DNA of 52,127 bases from Candidatus Neomicrothrix sp. UBA2983 (GTDB lineage: Bacteria; Actinomycetota; Acidimicrobiia; Acidimicrobiales; MedAcidi-G1). A program made the translations under genes and the position numbers. Location: contig DEAL01000023.1 in assembly GCA_002346745.1 (NCBI GenBank), forward strand, positions 1 to 52,127, in the 5' to 3' direction. The notes beneath the pieces are model-generated. The model worked only from the letters and a program-made list of their open reading frames with translations, was not told the origin of the DNA and made no database searches. This document shows positions 16,101-22,490 of the stretch, piece by piece (positions within the stretch are counted from its first letter, which is position 1; every line of letters begins with the position of its first letter).

Positions 16101-16516
16101 TCCACGACGCCGACCTCGTAGCCGCCTTCAGAGAGGATGGTCTCGAGTTGGTGCACATCGGGCCCCTCGGAGCCCACGTCCAGGCGCCGGTAGAAGGCGA
16201 AGTCCCCATTCACTGCCACGGCACGCCGCCCCTGGAGGGCGAACAGGACGTCCCCGGGCTGGACGGTGTCACCGTCCTCAACGAGCACGTCGCTGATCTT
16301 GCCGTCCACCGCGGAGTTGATGAGTTGCAACTCGTCGCGCCGCAGTTCCCCCCGGACCGTGATCTCCTCGGTCAGGGTTCGCACGCTGACCACCTCGGCG
16401 ATGGCCCGGTCCGTCTCCACGTCGACCACGGCGACGTCGTCCACCCACGGCTGCCAGTAGGCCACACCCACCGCCACGACGGCGAGGACCACCAGCAGAG
16501 CGAACCTGCCCTTCAT
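13142..16516 (-). CDS. ABC-exporter periplasmic-adaptor-like protein with Calx-beta repeat insert
   Basis: 1124 residues. Residues 5-22 form a signal anchor. Residues 40-96 are a first lipoyl/barrel half of a HlyD/MacA-type adaptor (INSAVDGKISDVLVEDGDTV). Residues 114-155 and 236-265 resemble peptidoglycan-binding-1 units (GSEGPDVHQLETILSEGGYE; DRVRVLQEILGLTADGAYG), joined by a Thr-rich linker near 205-220. Residues 282-622 are three tandem repeats of about 113 residues (DVVLxxSSxDxGExxVSP, TLTF, NWST, GVDD, DGEQ, TxDDD), and about 635-945 hold three more divergent Calx-beta domains. The second lipoyl half (VADWPARVGTVWVDEGE) and the beta-barrel/membrane-proximal domain follow (950-1124). Ordinary adaptors are 350-450 residues with a coiled-coil in place of this insert. 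It sits directly upstream of the ATPase and permease. Confidence 0.85.
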   Translation of the reverse strand: MKGRFALLVVLAVVAVGVAYWQPWVDDVAVVDVETDRAIAEVVSVRTLTEEITVRGELRRDELQLINSAVDGKISDVLVEDGDTVQPGDVLFALQGRRAVAVNGDFAFYRRLDVGSEGPDVHQLETILSEGGYEVGVVDDYFTEDTRAGLAAWQADYEYGAATAEVDEVVTISLGNGPGYGVGARNTATLEIRAVPGDDEPAQASTTTTAPSISVPTTTLAPLDEEVVLLADFAWDERSDRVRVLQEILGLTADGAYGPSTRAAHLAANRARGLSPESIPWAFGASTASVVVTEAGSAATFAAVLGAAPATDVVLSATSADAGEFAVSPATLTFGPENWSTEQVVTVTGVDDRLLDGEQTGNVVLSVVDDVSDNAFDGALDVTVAVTTTDDDVAGFAVSEASAAVTEVGSTATFTAVLEARPATDVVLGVSSPDTGEATVSASTLTFTPDNWSTAQTVTVAGVDDEVADGNQSSSVVVTVMDASSDDDFAALGDRAVRVTTIDDDSAGFTLWTTAVAVGEDGTSDTFTVVLNRAPTTDVVVALSSADTGEATVSPATLTFTATDWSTPQTATVSGVDDSVVDGEQGVAITVAVDDAGSDDAFDPLPDQTVTVGVGDDDVAEAADDGPAGPAATIPSITVEASASTISEGDQVTFTFTAQPVPEDDLIVDVTVGGEVTVDDDFTEVEDSVLFAAGTGVAELVVTTLLDDDLEPDEDLDVTITQLFGDNPRYNVGGRSEATVTVTDPNVPDLPVLVLRADTDSVGENGNATFTVETQIEVVEDVDVYFVVGGTVTLDEDYSEPPEFVTLTTGNDEVGIDVGLRSDDLVEVDEFLTVTLVADPRHLPGFVDRAYALGDTVSATVTVESDDLPELTLRGGGVIMEGETGSVTIVADQAPEVDTSVVYNAYGSATEGVDYEVLTGTALMKSGQTTLEIPIRAIDDDVVFEPADMIVADWPARVGTVWVDEGEFVLQGNNVMNLTEPDFTIKIFASPSERAKLSVGQEVTVNLDAGDQESPGVITELDDSASTGGGSETYEGVVEATEELLAVDGAVVTMDVIVDEAVDAVVVPIAAVLSDGGDARVRVVNPDGTIERRAIETGMLDGAYVEIESGVSPGEYVILEIDRN
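14651..15673 (-). repeat. three tandem ~340-bp coding repeats (Calx-beta-like modules)
   Basis: The adaptor residues 282-395, 396-508 and 509-622 are mutually similar units sharing PATDVVL, SSxDTGEATVSP, TLTF, NWST/DWST, GVDD and a terminal DDD. They are also recognisable at DNA level, so recombination or assembly collapse could change the copy number. Confidence 0.8.
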
Positions 16517-16543
16517 GCTCGAACTCCCCTTCCCACCTACCGG

Positions 16544-17395
16544 CTACTGGTCGTCCTCGACATTGAGGTTCAACTCGCTGATGCAGGCACGGATGTCATC
16601 GCCGTCGATGCCTCCGTCAGGGCTCGAGAACTCGCCGCCCGGTCCCAGCAGGCCATTCTCGTCGGGGGCGAGTTCGCCGATCGCCCAGCCCTTGCGACGC
16701 AGGCAGTCCGCCATGTCGATGAAGTCCTCGTTCTCCTGGCGAATCTGCTCCGGCGTGAGTTCAGCACGCGAGGTCTGGAACTCCTGGAAGACGGTGGCGA
16801 TGTTGGTACGGCTGTTGCAGAGCCCCAGGGCCTCGAGGTAGTCAGGCTGGTTGACCGGGTCCTCGGGACCCAGTTCCTGGTTGGGTATCCCGATAAACGA
16901 GTATCCCTCTGAGTCGAGGCACTCGTTGAAGTCCTCAAGGGTGTCCATCAGCTTGAGGCCGGGGTTGATGTCCTCCTCGGCCAGCGGGATGGTCTCCTTG
17001 GGCGGCTCCGTCGTCGTGGTGGTGGTCGTGGTGGTGGTCGTGGTGGTGGTCGTGGTCGTGGTGGATTCGACAACTCCGTCATCGGCGGCCGAGCCGTCGG
17101 TGGTCTCCGACGGGGTGGCGTCTTCCGTCGTGGCCGGAGCCGCGGTGGTGGTCGCCAACGTCGTCGTGGTGGTGGTCGCCAACGTGGTCGTGGTGGTCGT
17201 CTCGATCGGCTGCGTAAAGGCGTCGTCGGGAAGCACGATCTCGACGTCCTCGTCGGCACTCAGCACCACCACGGACCGCTGCTTCGCCTCGCTGCCACCC
17301 CCCGAACAGCCGGCAACCACCGCCAGCACGGGGACCAACAGCAGCGCCGCGAGAGCGCGTCCGGTCGAGAACGACCTACCAAGGGGAACTGGCAC
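16544..17395 (-). CDS. Thr-linker lipoprotein of the ABC exporter locus
   Basis: 283 residues from the GTG at 17395. A lipoprotein signal peptide (FSTGRALAALLLVPVLAVVAGC; lipobox VAGC, Cys30) is followed by about 100 residues rich in Thr including an uninterrupted run of 18 Thr, then a C-terminal domain of about 145 residues with Cys near LEDFNECLDSEGYSF, EALGLCNSRTN, MADCLRRKGWAIGE and DIRACISELN. The four Cys may form two disulfides; I do not recognise the domain family. The GTG start is chosen over earlier ATGs because a TAGGCT box lies 7 nt upstream and gives a normal signal peptide. It is 27 nt upstream of the adaptor gene, so it is probably the first gene of the exporter operon. Confidence 0.82.
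   Translation of the reverse strand: MPVPLGRSFSTGRALAALLLVPVLAVVAGCSGGGSEAKQRSVVVLSADEDVEIVLPDDAFTQPIETTTTTTLATTTTTTLATTTAAPATTEDATPSETTDGSAADDGVVESTTTTTTTTTTTTTTTTTTEPPKETIPLAEEDINPGLKLMDTLEDFNECLDSEGYSFIGIPNQELGPEDPVNQPDYLEALGLCNSRTNIATVFQEFQTSRAELTPEQIRQENEDFIDMADCLRRKGWAIGELAPDENGLLGPGGEFSSPDGGIDGDDIRACISELNLNVEDDQ
17009..17062 (-). repeat. Thr-codon microsatellite (18 consecutive Thr codons)
   Basis: Alternating ACC/ACG codons encode the longest Thr run in the lipoprotein linker. Similar tracts lie at 17165-17205 and at window positions 1-86. Confidence 0.9.
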
Positions 17396-17402
17396 GGGCG
17401 AA

Positions 17403-17408
17403 AGCCTA
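17403..17408 (-). promoter_or_regulatory. -10 box TAGGCT of exporter operon
   Basis: TAGGCT on the minus strand, 7 nt before the GTG at 17395; used to choose that start. Confidence 0.5.
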
Positions 17409-17431
17409 CGGACTCCGACCGTCGGGCCGGT

Positions 17432-17462
17432 CATCGGGTCCGATCCGTGGACGACACGGAGG
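17432..17462 (+). repeat. 31-bp direct repeat, copy 1
   Basis: CATCGGGTCCGATCCGTG followed by GACGACACGGAGG; 28 of 31 positions match copy 2 at 17629-17659. It lies in the 282-bp region between the divergent lipoprotein and glycosyltransferase genes, in which I see no gene. Confidence 0.7.
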
Positions 17463-17628
17463 CGGCTCGCTGCGTGCCGCCGGTTCCCGGTTCGGTCGGA
17501 CTCGTCCGGGTTCGTCACTGATTCTGATGCTCCTCGTCCCGCGTCGGACCCTTCGGTCCAACGCCAGGAGCAACCCTGGGGCCGCCGTGCCAGGAGACGG
17601 TTAGGGCAGCCGCAGGAACAGATGAGGA

Positions 17629-17659
17629 CATCGGGTCCGACCCGTGAACGGCACGGAGG
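17629..17659 (+). repeat. 31-bp direct repeat, copy 2
   Basis: CATCGGGTCCGACCCGTG followed by AACGGCACGGAGG; it ends 6 bp before the -10 box of the glycosyltransferase gene, so it lies about where the -35 region would be. Confidence 0.7.
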
Positions 17660-17665
17660 GCCACC

Positions 17666-17671
17666 TAGCCT
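17666..17671 (+). promoter_or_regulatory. -10 box TAGCCT of glycosyltransferase gene
   Basis: TAGCCT, 6 nt before the ATG at 17678. Confidence 0.5.
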
Positions 17672-17677
17672 TCAGGC

Positions 17678-18907
17678 ATGGCGGACTTCTACCAGAACGG
17701 GGTGGTCACCACCCTCCACGACCTGGGGGACCGGCCCACCGAGGCGCTCGAGGACGAGCTCTCAGGCTGGGCCGGCGAACGACCGATGACCCTCGTCCTC
17801 CCCTGCCTGGCCGCCGAGATGGACGGCCCGGCGCTTGGCCCCATGGTCGACGAGATCGCCCGCATCCCCTACCTCGACGAGGTCGTCGTCGGCCTCAACC
17901 AGGCCGACGCCGCCGACTTCGACCGGGCCCGGCACCTCTTCGACCGGCTGCCCCAGCACCACCGGATCCTCTGGCACGACGGCCCCCGGCTCACGGCGCT
18001 CCGCGCCGAACTGACCGCCCGCGAACTGGCGCCGACCCAGCCCGGCAAGGGCGCCAACGTGTGGTGGTGCCTCGGCCACTTCCTCGCCTCCGGCCGGGCC
18101 CAGGTGGTCGCCCTGCACGACGCCGACATCCGCAACTACGACCGGCGCATGGTCGCCAGGCTGCTGTACCCGCTGGCCCATCCGTCCTTCGAATACGCCT
18201 TCAGCAAGGGCTACTACTACCGGGCCTCCGAGACCCTCGACGGCGACCAGTGCCTCTACGGCCGGGTGACCCGCCTGTTCGTCACGCCGCTGGTACGGGC
18301 GCTCGGCCTGGCGTTCGGTCGCAGCGACTTCCTCGACTACCTCGACAGCTTCCGGTACCCGCTGGGCGGCGAGTACGCCATGCGCGCCAACCTGGTCCGG
18401 TCGCTGCGGATCCCCGCCAACTGGGGCCTCGAGATCGGGTTGCTGGCCGAGGTGTACCGCCGCTTCACCACCGCCCAGGTCTGCCAGGTCGACGTCGCCG
18501 ACCGCTACGACCACAAGCACCAGGACCTGTCCCCCGACGACGCCGGTCGCGGCCTCCACAAGATGTGCATCGACACGGCCCGGGCCCTGTTCACGCGCCT
18601 GGCGGCCTCGGGGCACGTGCTCACCCACGAGGGCTTCCAGAGCCTCGACGCCACCTACACCCGGGCCGCCCTGGACCTCGTCGGGCAGTACGGGGACGAC
18701 GCCGCCATCAACGGCTTCACCCACGACCGGCACGCCGAGGAGGCCGCCGTCGAGGTGTTCGCCCGGGCGGTCATCGAGGCGGGCGAGGACTTCCTCGCCG
18801 AGCCCGGGGCCGACTCGCGCAGCCCCAGCTGGTCACAGGTGCGGACCGAGGTGCCCGACATGCCCGAGCGGCTGCTCAAGGCCGTCGAGGAGGACCAGGG
18901 CGGGTGA
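17678..18907 (+). CDS. glycosyltransferase, probable glucosyl-3-phosphoglycerate synthase-like (GT81)
   Basis: 409 residues beginning MADFYQNGVVTTLHDLGDR. The GT-A core has TLVLPCLAAEM (near 38), LDEVVVGLNQAD (near 66), PGKGANVWW (122-130) and VALHDADIRNYD with the metal-binding DAD at 148-150; the acceptor half includes FSKGYYYR, RYPLGGEYAMR, NWGLEIGLLAEVYRR and YDHKHQDLS. This pattern and length match retaining GT-A enzymes of the GpgS type, which make glucosyl-3-phosphoglycerate, precursor of the compatible solute glucosylglycerate or of actinobacterial methylglucose polysaccharides. No phosphatase partner is adjacent, so the assignment rests on sequence alone and a related sugar transfer is possible. 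No membrane helix is present. Confidence 0.7.
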   Translation: MADFYQNGVVTTLHDLGDRPTEALEDELSGWAGERPMTLVLPCLAAEMDGPALGPMVDEIARIPYLDEVVVGLNQADAADFDRARHLFDRLPQHHRILWHDGPRLTALRAELTARELAPTQPGKGANVWWCLGHFLASGRAQVVALHDADIRNYDRRMVARLLYPLAHPSFEYAFSKGYYYRASETLDGDQCLYGRVTRLFVTPLVRALGLAFGRSDFLDYLDSFRYPLGGEYAMRANLVRSLRIPANWGLEIGLLAEVYRRFTTAQVCQVDVADRYDHKHQDLSPDDAGRGLHKMCIDTARALFTRLAASGHVLTHEGFQSLDATYTRAALDLVGQYGDDAAINGFTHDRHAEEAAVEVFARAVIEAGEDFLAEPGADSRSPSWSQVRTEVPDMPERLLKAVEEDQGG

Positions 18908-18965
18908 CGGGGCCGGGGAACTCGGGTGGGTCCGGTGCCCGAGACAACCGGAAGCGGCCCCACGG

Positions 18966-19039
18966 TGGAGGTGATGGGAATCGAACCCACGACCTCTACG
19001 TTGCGAACGTAGCGCTCTAGCCAACTGAGCTACACCCCC
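18966..19039 (-). tRNA. tRNA-Ala (anticodon CGC)
   Basis: 74 nt on the minus strand. Acceptor GGGGGTG pairs with CACCTCC (one G-U), the D-arm contains AGCTCAGTTGG, the anticodon stem CTACG/CGTAG encloses the loop TTCGCAA with anticodon CGC, and the T-arm has GGTTCGATTCC. The discriminator base is A; CCA is not encoded. Anticodon CGC reads GCG, an abundant Ala codon here. It is not a tRNA-Sec. Confidence 0.97.
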
Positions 19040-19107
19040 GCGGGCGGGGGGGAGCGTAGCGGTGGGGAGGTCCCGTCGGGCGGGGCCGCCGGAGTCGGAA
19101 CGGCCGG

Positions 19108-19566
19108 TCAGTTGGCCTGACGGCGCAGGACGGCCTCGTCCTGCATCGCCGAGCCGGCGCCCACGAGCATCGAGGTCGAGGACCGGATCGGCACGACCTT
19201 CTCGCGCTGCTCGGCGATGCGCTGGTGCCGGTTGGTGACCAGCAGCGCATAGCCGACGAGGGCGACGTCGGCGAGCAGGTGGATGGTCCAGACGATCCCG
19301 CCCACGGCAATTCCGCCGAGGAAGGTGAACGCCGCCATCCCGGCGAGGGCGAGGAGCACGTCGCGGCGGCGACGGCGGGCCGAGCCGGGGTCGCCGGGAA
19401 CCGACGTGGCCACCCGCTGGATGGAGCGCAGGCCCTGGGCGTCGAGCCGGCTGGCCGCCGAGAGGCCGGCGATCGGCCGTGGCGAGGCGGCCCGGGTGGA
19501 GCGCCGGATCATGGGTGGAAGCAGCACCGCCGCCCACAGCACACCGAGTCCCACCAGGATCAGCAC
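19108..19566 (-). CDS. hypothetical membrane protein
   Basis: 152 residues from the GTG at 19566. One helix at the very N-terminus (ILVGLGVLWAAVLLPPMI), an Arg-rich cytoplasmic stretch (about 20-68), then two close helices (VLLALAGMAAFTFLGGIAVG and GIVWTIHLLADVALVGYALLV) and a basic tail. Proteins of this shape with the LILVGLGVLWAAVLLPP start are common in actinobacteria, but I know no function. Upstream lie a TACGTT -10-like box (19611-19616) and two tandem 15-bp palindromic repeats, so it appears to have its own regulated promoter. The neighbouring tRNA-Ala is on the same strand, downstream. Confidence 0.75.
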   Translation of the reverse strand: MLILVGLGVLWAAVLLPPMIRRSTRAASPRPIAGLSAASRLDAQGLRSIQRVATSVPGDPGSARRRRRDVLLALAGMAAFTFLGGIAVGGIVWTIHLLADVALVGYALLVTNRHQRIAEQREKVVPIRSSTSMLVGAGSAMQDEAVLRRQAN

Positions 19567-19648
19567 CGGCCCTCGTCCTCTCGTCGCCGCAGGTCGCCCA
19601 TCGGTGACGCAACGTAGCGTCCAACTCCTATGAAATGGTGGATTTCCT

Positions 19649-19684
19649 CGCGCAACGTGCGCGAATCAACGCGCGGTGTGCGCG
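19649..19684. repeat. two 15-bp palindromic repeats spaced 21 bp
   Basis: CGCGCAACGTGCGCG (19649-19663) and CGCGCGGTGTGCGCG (19670-19684) differ at three central positions and start 21 bp apart, two helical turns. They lie about 33-73 bp upstream of the TACGTT box of the 19566 gene, where an activator would bind. Confidence 0.6.
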
Positions 19685-19711
19685 ATACTCGGGTCAGGGA
19701 ACGGGCGGCCC

Positions 19712-20209
19712 TCAGCCCCCGCGGCGCCAGGACCCGGAGCGGCCGCCGTCCTTCTCCCAGAGCGCCACCTCGCCGACGACCATGGCCCGGTCTAGAGACT
19801 TGCACATGTCGTAGACGGTGAGTGCCGCCACGGCACAGGCCGTCAGGGCCTCCATCTCGACGCCGGTGCGCTCCACCGTCTCCGCCGTGGCCTCGATGGC
19901 GACGTGCGCCTCCCCGACCTCGAGGTCGACCGACAACGCGCTCAGCATGAGCGGGTGGCAGAGCGGGATCAACTCGGAGGTCCGCTTGGCCGCCTGGATG
20001 CCCGCCACCCGGGCCACCGCCAGCACGTCGCCCTTGCCGACGGTTCCCTCGGCCAACGCCGTCGCCGTCTCGGCGGACATCTCCACACGCGCCCGCGCCA
20101 CCGCCCGGCGGCGGCTCACGTCCTTGTCCCCGACGTCGACCATCCGGGCACGCCCCTCGCCGTCGAGGTGGGTGAAGCCGGGAGTCGCCGGATCCGGCAG
20201 GTCGGCCAC
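19712..20209 (-). CDS. moaC: cyclic pyranopterin monophosphate synthase MoaC
   Basis: 165 residues covering the whole MoaC family: FTHLDGEGRARMVDVGDKD, ARARVEMSAETATAL, KGDVLAVARVAGIQAAKRT, SELIPLCHPL, the catalytic region GVEMEALTACAVAALTVYDM with the terminal Lys in CKSLDRAM. MoaC turns the MoaA product (3',8-cyclo-7,8-dihydro-GTP) into cyclic pyranopterin monophosphate, step one of molybdenum cofactor synthesis. The GTG at 20209 is chosen as it lies 8 nt beyond the moaA stop and gives the standard length. It forms an operon with moaA. Confidence 0.95.
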   Translation of the reverse strand: MADLPDPATPGFTHLDGEGRARMVDVGDKDVSRRRAVARARVEMSAETATALAEGTVGKGDVLAVARVAGIQAAKRTSELIPLCHPLMLSALSVDLEVGEAHVAIEATAETVERTGVEMEALTACAVAALTVYDMCKSLDRAMVVGEVALWEKDGGRSGSWRRGG

Positions 20210-20217
20210 GGCGGTAC

Positions 20218-21201
20218 TCAGCCGCCGATCTGCGACATGGAGCGGGCCGGCCGGATGAAGTCGACGTGGCCGATCCCGTGGCCCGCCCACTTGGCGGCGA
20301 CCGCCCCCGCCAACACCGACGACAGTTCGTCGTCACCGGCGCCCGACCGCAGCACCCCCCGCAGGTCGAACTCGTCGACGGCGAAGAGGCAGTTCCGGAA
20401 CTGGCCGTCGGCCGTGAGCCGAACCCGGTCGCAGGTGTCGCAGAACTTGCGGGTCACGCTGGCCACGACGCCGATCTCGCCGCCGCCGTCGGCGTACCGG
20501 AAGCGGGTGGCGGGGGCCGACGAGCGTTCGACGGGCTCCAACGGGAAGGCGGCGTGGATGGCCGACACGATCTCGTCCTGGCCGACCACCGAACGGTCGC
20601 TCCAGGCCTCGTCGGCGTCCAGCGGCATGAACTCGATGAACCGGACCACCACGCCCCGCTCACGGCCGAAGCGGGCGAAGTCGACGAGCTCGTCGTCGTT
20701 CACGCCGCGCATCACGACCACGTTCACCTTGACCGGGTCGAACCCGACCTCGAGGGCGGCGTCGATCCCGTCGAGCACCCGGGGCAGGTCGTCGCGCAGG
20801 GTCAGCTCGGCGAAGCGCTCCGGATACAGCGAGTCGAGCGACACGTTGATGCGGCGCAGGCCGGCCGCCCGCAGGCGGGGGGCCAGGACCCGCAGCGTCG
20901 CCCCGTTGGTGGTGAGCGCCAGGTCGACGTCCAGGGCGGCCAGCAGGCGGACGAGTTCGGGCAGGTTGGCCCGCAACGTCGGCTCACCGCCGGTGAGGCG
21001 GATGCTGTCGATCCCGTGGCGTTCCACGAGGAGTCGTGCCACGCGCTCGATCTCCTCGAACGTCAACAGGTCCCCACGGGGCAGCCAATCGAGGCCCTCG
21101 GCGGGCATGCAGTAGCCGCACCGGAAGTTGCAACGGTCGGTCACCGAGATGCGCAGGTCGCGGTGGACCCGGCCGAAGCCGTCGACGAGCGGGCGGTTCA
21201 C
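20218..21201 (-). CDS. moaA: GTP 3',8-cyclase MoaA
   Basis: 327 residues. The radical-SAM cluster is CNFRCGYC (CxxxCxxC) near residue 26; the second [4Fe-4S] site is FCDTCDRVRLTADGQFRNC (CxxC-x13-C); the protein ends in GG, the MoaA C-terminal tail that completes the active site. Also seen: LTGGEPTLR and RFIEFMPLD. It starts Mo-cofactor synthesis from GTP. GTG 21201 follows a TACGCT box by 7 nt and fits the family start; the frame stays open further upstream without support. Confidence 0.96.
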   Translation of the reverse strand: MNRPLVDGFGRVHRDLRISVTDRCNFRCGYCMPAEGLDWLPRGDLLTFEEIERVARLLVERHGIDSIRLTGGEPTLRANLPELVRLLAALDVDLALTTNGATLRVLAPRLRAAGLRRINVSLDSLYPERFAELTLRDDLPRVLDGIDAALEVGFDPVKVNVVVMRGVNDDELVDFARFGRERGVVVRFIEFMPLDADEAWSDRSVVGQDEIVSAIHAAFPLEPVERSSAPATRFRYADGGGEIGVVASVTRKFCDTCDRVRLTADGQFRNCLFAVDEFDLRGVLRSGAGDDELSSVLAGAVAAKWAGHGIGHVDFIRPARSMSQIGG

Positions 21202-21208
21202 GTCGCAC

Positions 21209-21214
21209 AGCGTA
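21209..21214 (-). promoter_or_regulatory. -10 box TACGCT of moaA-moaC
   Basis: TACGCT on the minus strand, 7 nt before the GTG at 21201, in the 46-nt gap after moeA; moaA can thus be transcribed separately from moeA. Confidence 0.5.
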
Positions 21215-21247
21215 GAGGCGGCGGGCGGTCGGCGAACCAACGGGGGC

Positions 21248-22453
21248 TCAGCGCAGCAGCAGGACCTCGACCTGGTCGCCGGCGGCGACACCGTCGCCGT
21301 CGGGCAGCACCGCCAGGCCGTCGGCACCCGCCATCGCCGTCAACTGGTGCGACCCCTGGCCACCCGACGACGACACCCGGACGGCGCCGTCGGACTCGTC
21401 GAGGACCACCCGGGCGAAGTGCGTCTTGCCGTCGGGTCGACGCGGCATGGCGGTCGCGGCGACCGCCCGGATACGGCGTCGCTCGACGTCGGCGTGGCCG
21501 GCCATGGCCCGCAGCGCCGGGCGGGCGAACAACTCGAACGACACCATCGACGACACCGGGTTGCCCGGCAACCCGAAGACCGGCACCCCGTCGACAGTCC
21601 CGAATGCCAGCGGCTTTGCCGGGCGGATCGCCACCTGCATCCAGCGCATGTCGCCGATCCGGTCCAGCACCACCTTGACGTAGTCGAAGTCGCCCATGCT
21701 CACGCCCCCGGTCGTCAACACGGCGTCGCAGCCGGCCACGCCGTCCCGGAGGGCCGCCTCGATGGCATCCTCCCGGTCGGGCACCAGCCCCAGGTCGACC
21801 GGGATGAAGCCCGACTCGGCGACCAGTGCCAGCAGTCCGGGCCGGTTCGAGTCGCGGATCTGTCCCGGCGCCAGCGCCGAGCCGTCGGCCACCAGCTCGT
21901 CGCCCGTGGACACCACACCCACCCGGGGCCGGCGGAAGGCCCGGACCTCGGAGCGGTTGACGCTGGCCAGCACGCCGATCCGGCCCGGGACCAGCGGGAT
22001 CCCGGCGGCGAGGACCAACTGGCCGGCAAGGAGGTCCTCCCCCGCCTGCCGGACGTGGTTGCCGACCGGCACCTCCACCTCGACCTCGACCTGCTCACCC
22101 GCCCCGTCGTCGAGAACCCGGGTGCGCTCGACCATCACGACTGCGTCCGCACCGGGCGGCATCGGGGCACCGGTCATGATCCTCACGGCCTCGCCCTCGC
22201 CCACGGCCACGTCGGGTGCGGCACCTGCGGCGATGGTGCCGACCACCGCCAGGCACACCGGCGCACCGGCCGTGTCGCCCGCCCGGACGGCGAAGCCGTC
22301 CATCGCCGTGTTGGCGAACGGCGGCACGTCCTCCGCGGACACGACGTCCTCGGCCAGCACCAGCCCGAGCGCCCCGGTCAGCGGCACGGACTCGACGACC
22401 GGCGACGGACAGCGACTGCGGACGTGCGCCTGCGCCTCGTCGAGCGGGATCAT
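21248..22453 (-). CDS. moeA: molybdopterin molybdenumtransferase MoeA
   Basis: 401 residues. N-terminal MIPLDEAQAHV, MoeA domain motifs ANTAMDGFAVRA, VRIMTGAPMPPGADAVVMVE and GVVSTGDELV, then the MogA-like domain with ATLTTGG-type TTGGVSMGDFDYV and KPLAFGTVDGVPVFGLPGNPVS, and a C-terminal beta-barrel (domain IV). It inserts molybdate into adenylylated molybdopterin. The ATG at 22453 has a TAGCCT box (22488-22493) about 35 nt upstream, which overlaps the end of plsY. Confidence 0.95.
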   Translation of the reverse strand: MIPLDEAQAHVRSRCPSPVVESVPLTGALGLVLAEDVVSAEDVPPFANTAMDGFAVRAGDTAGAPVCLAVVGTIAAGAAPDVAVGEGEAVRIMTGAPMPPGADAVVMVERTRVLDDGAGEQVEVEVEVPVGNHVRQAGEDLLAGQLVLAAGIPLVPGRIGVLASVNRSEVRAFRRPRVGVVSTGDELVADGSALAPGQIRDSNRPGLLALVAESGFIPVDLGLVPDREDAIEAALRDGVAGCDAVLTTGGVSMGDFDYVKVVLDRIGDMRWMQVAIRPAKPLAFGTVDGVPVFGLPGNPVSSMVSFELFARPALRAMAGHADVERRRIRAVAATAMPRRPDGKTHFARVVLDESDGAVRVSSSGGQGSHQLTAMAGADGLAVLPDGDGVAAGDQVEVLLLR

Positions 22454-22490
22454 ACGGTGGCTCCGGGATCGGGGGCGGACGCCGCGAAGG

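Noticed and set aside
11231..16516. Lol lipoprotein-release system
   Set aside because: The ATPase resembles LolD, but there is no outer membrane in this lineage, and the adaptor and permease fit MacAB-like type VII exporters.
18966..19039. tRNA-Sec (selC)
   Set aside because: Anticodon is CGC, the acceptor is 7 bp and there is no long variable arm; it is a standard tRNA-Ala.
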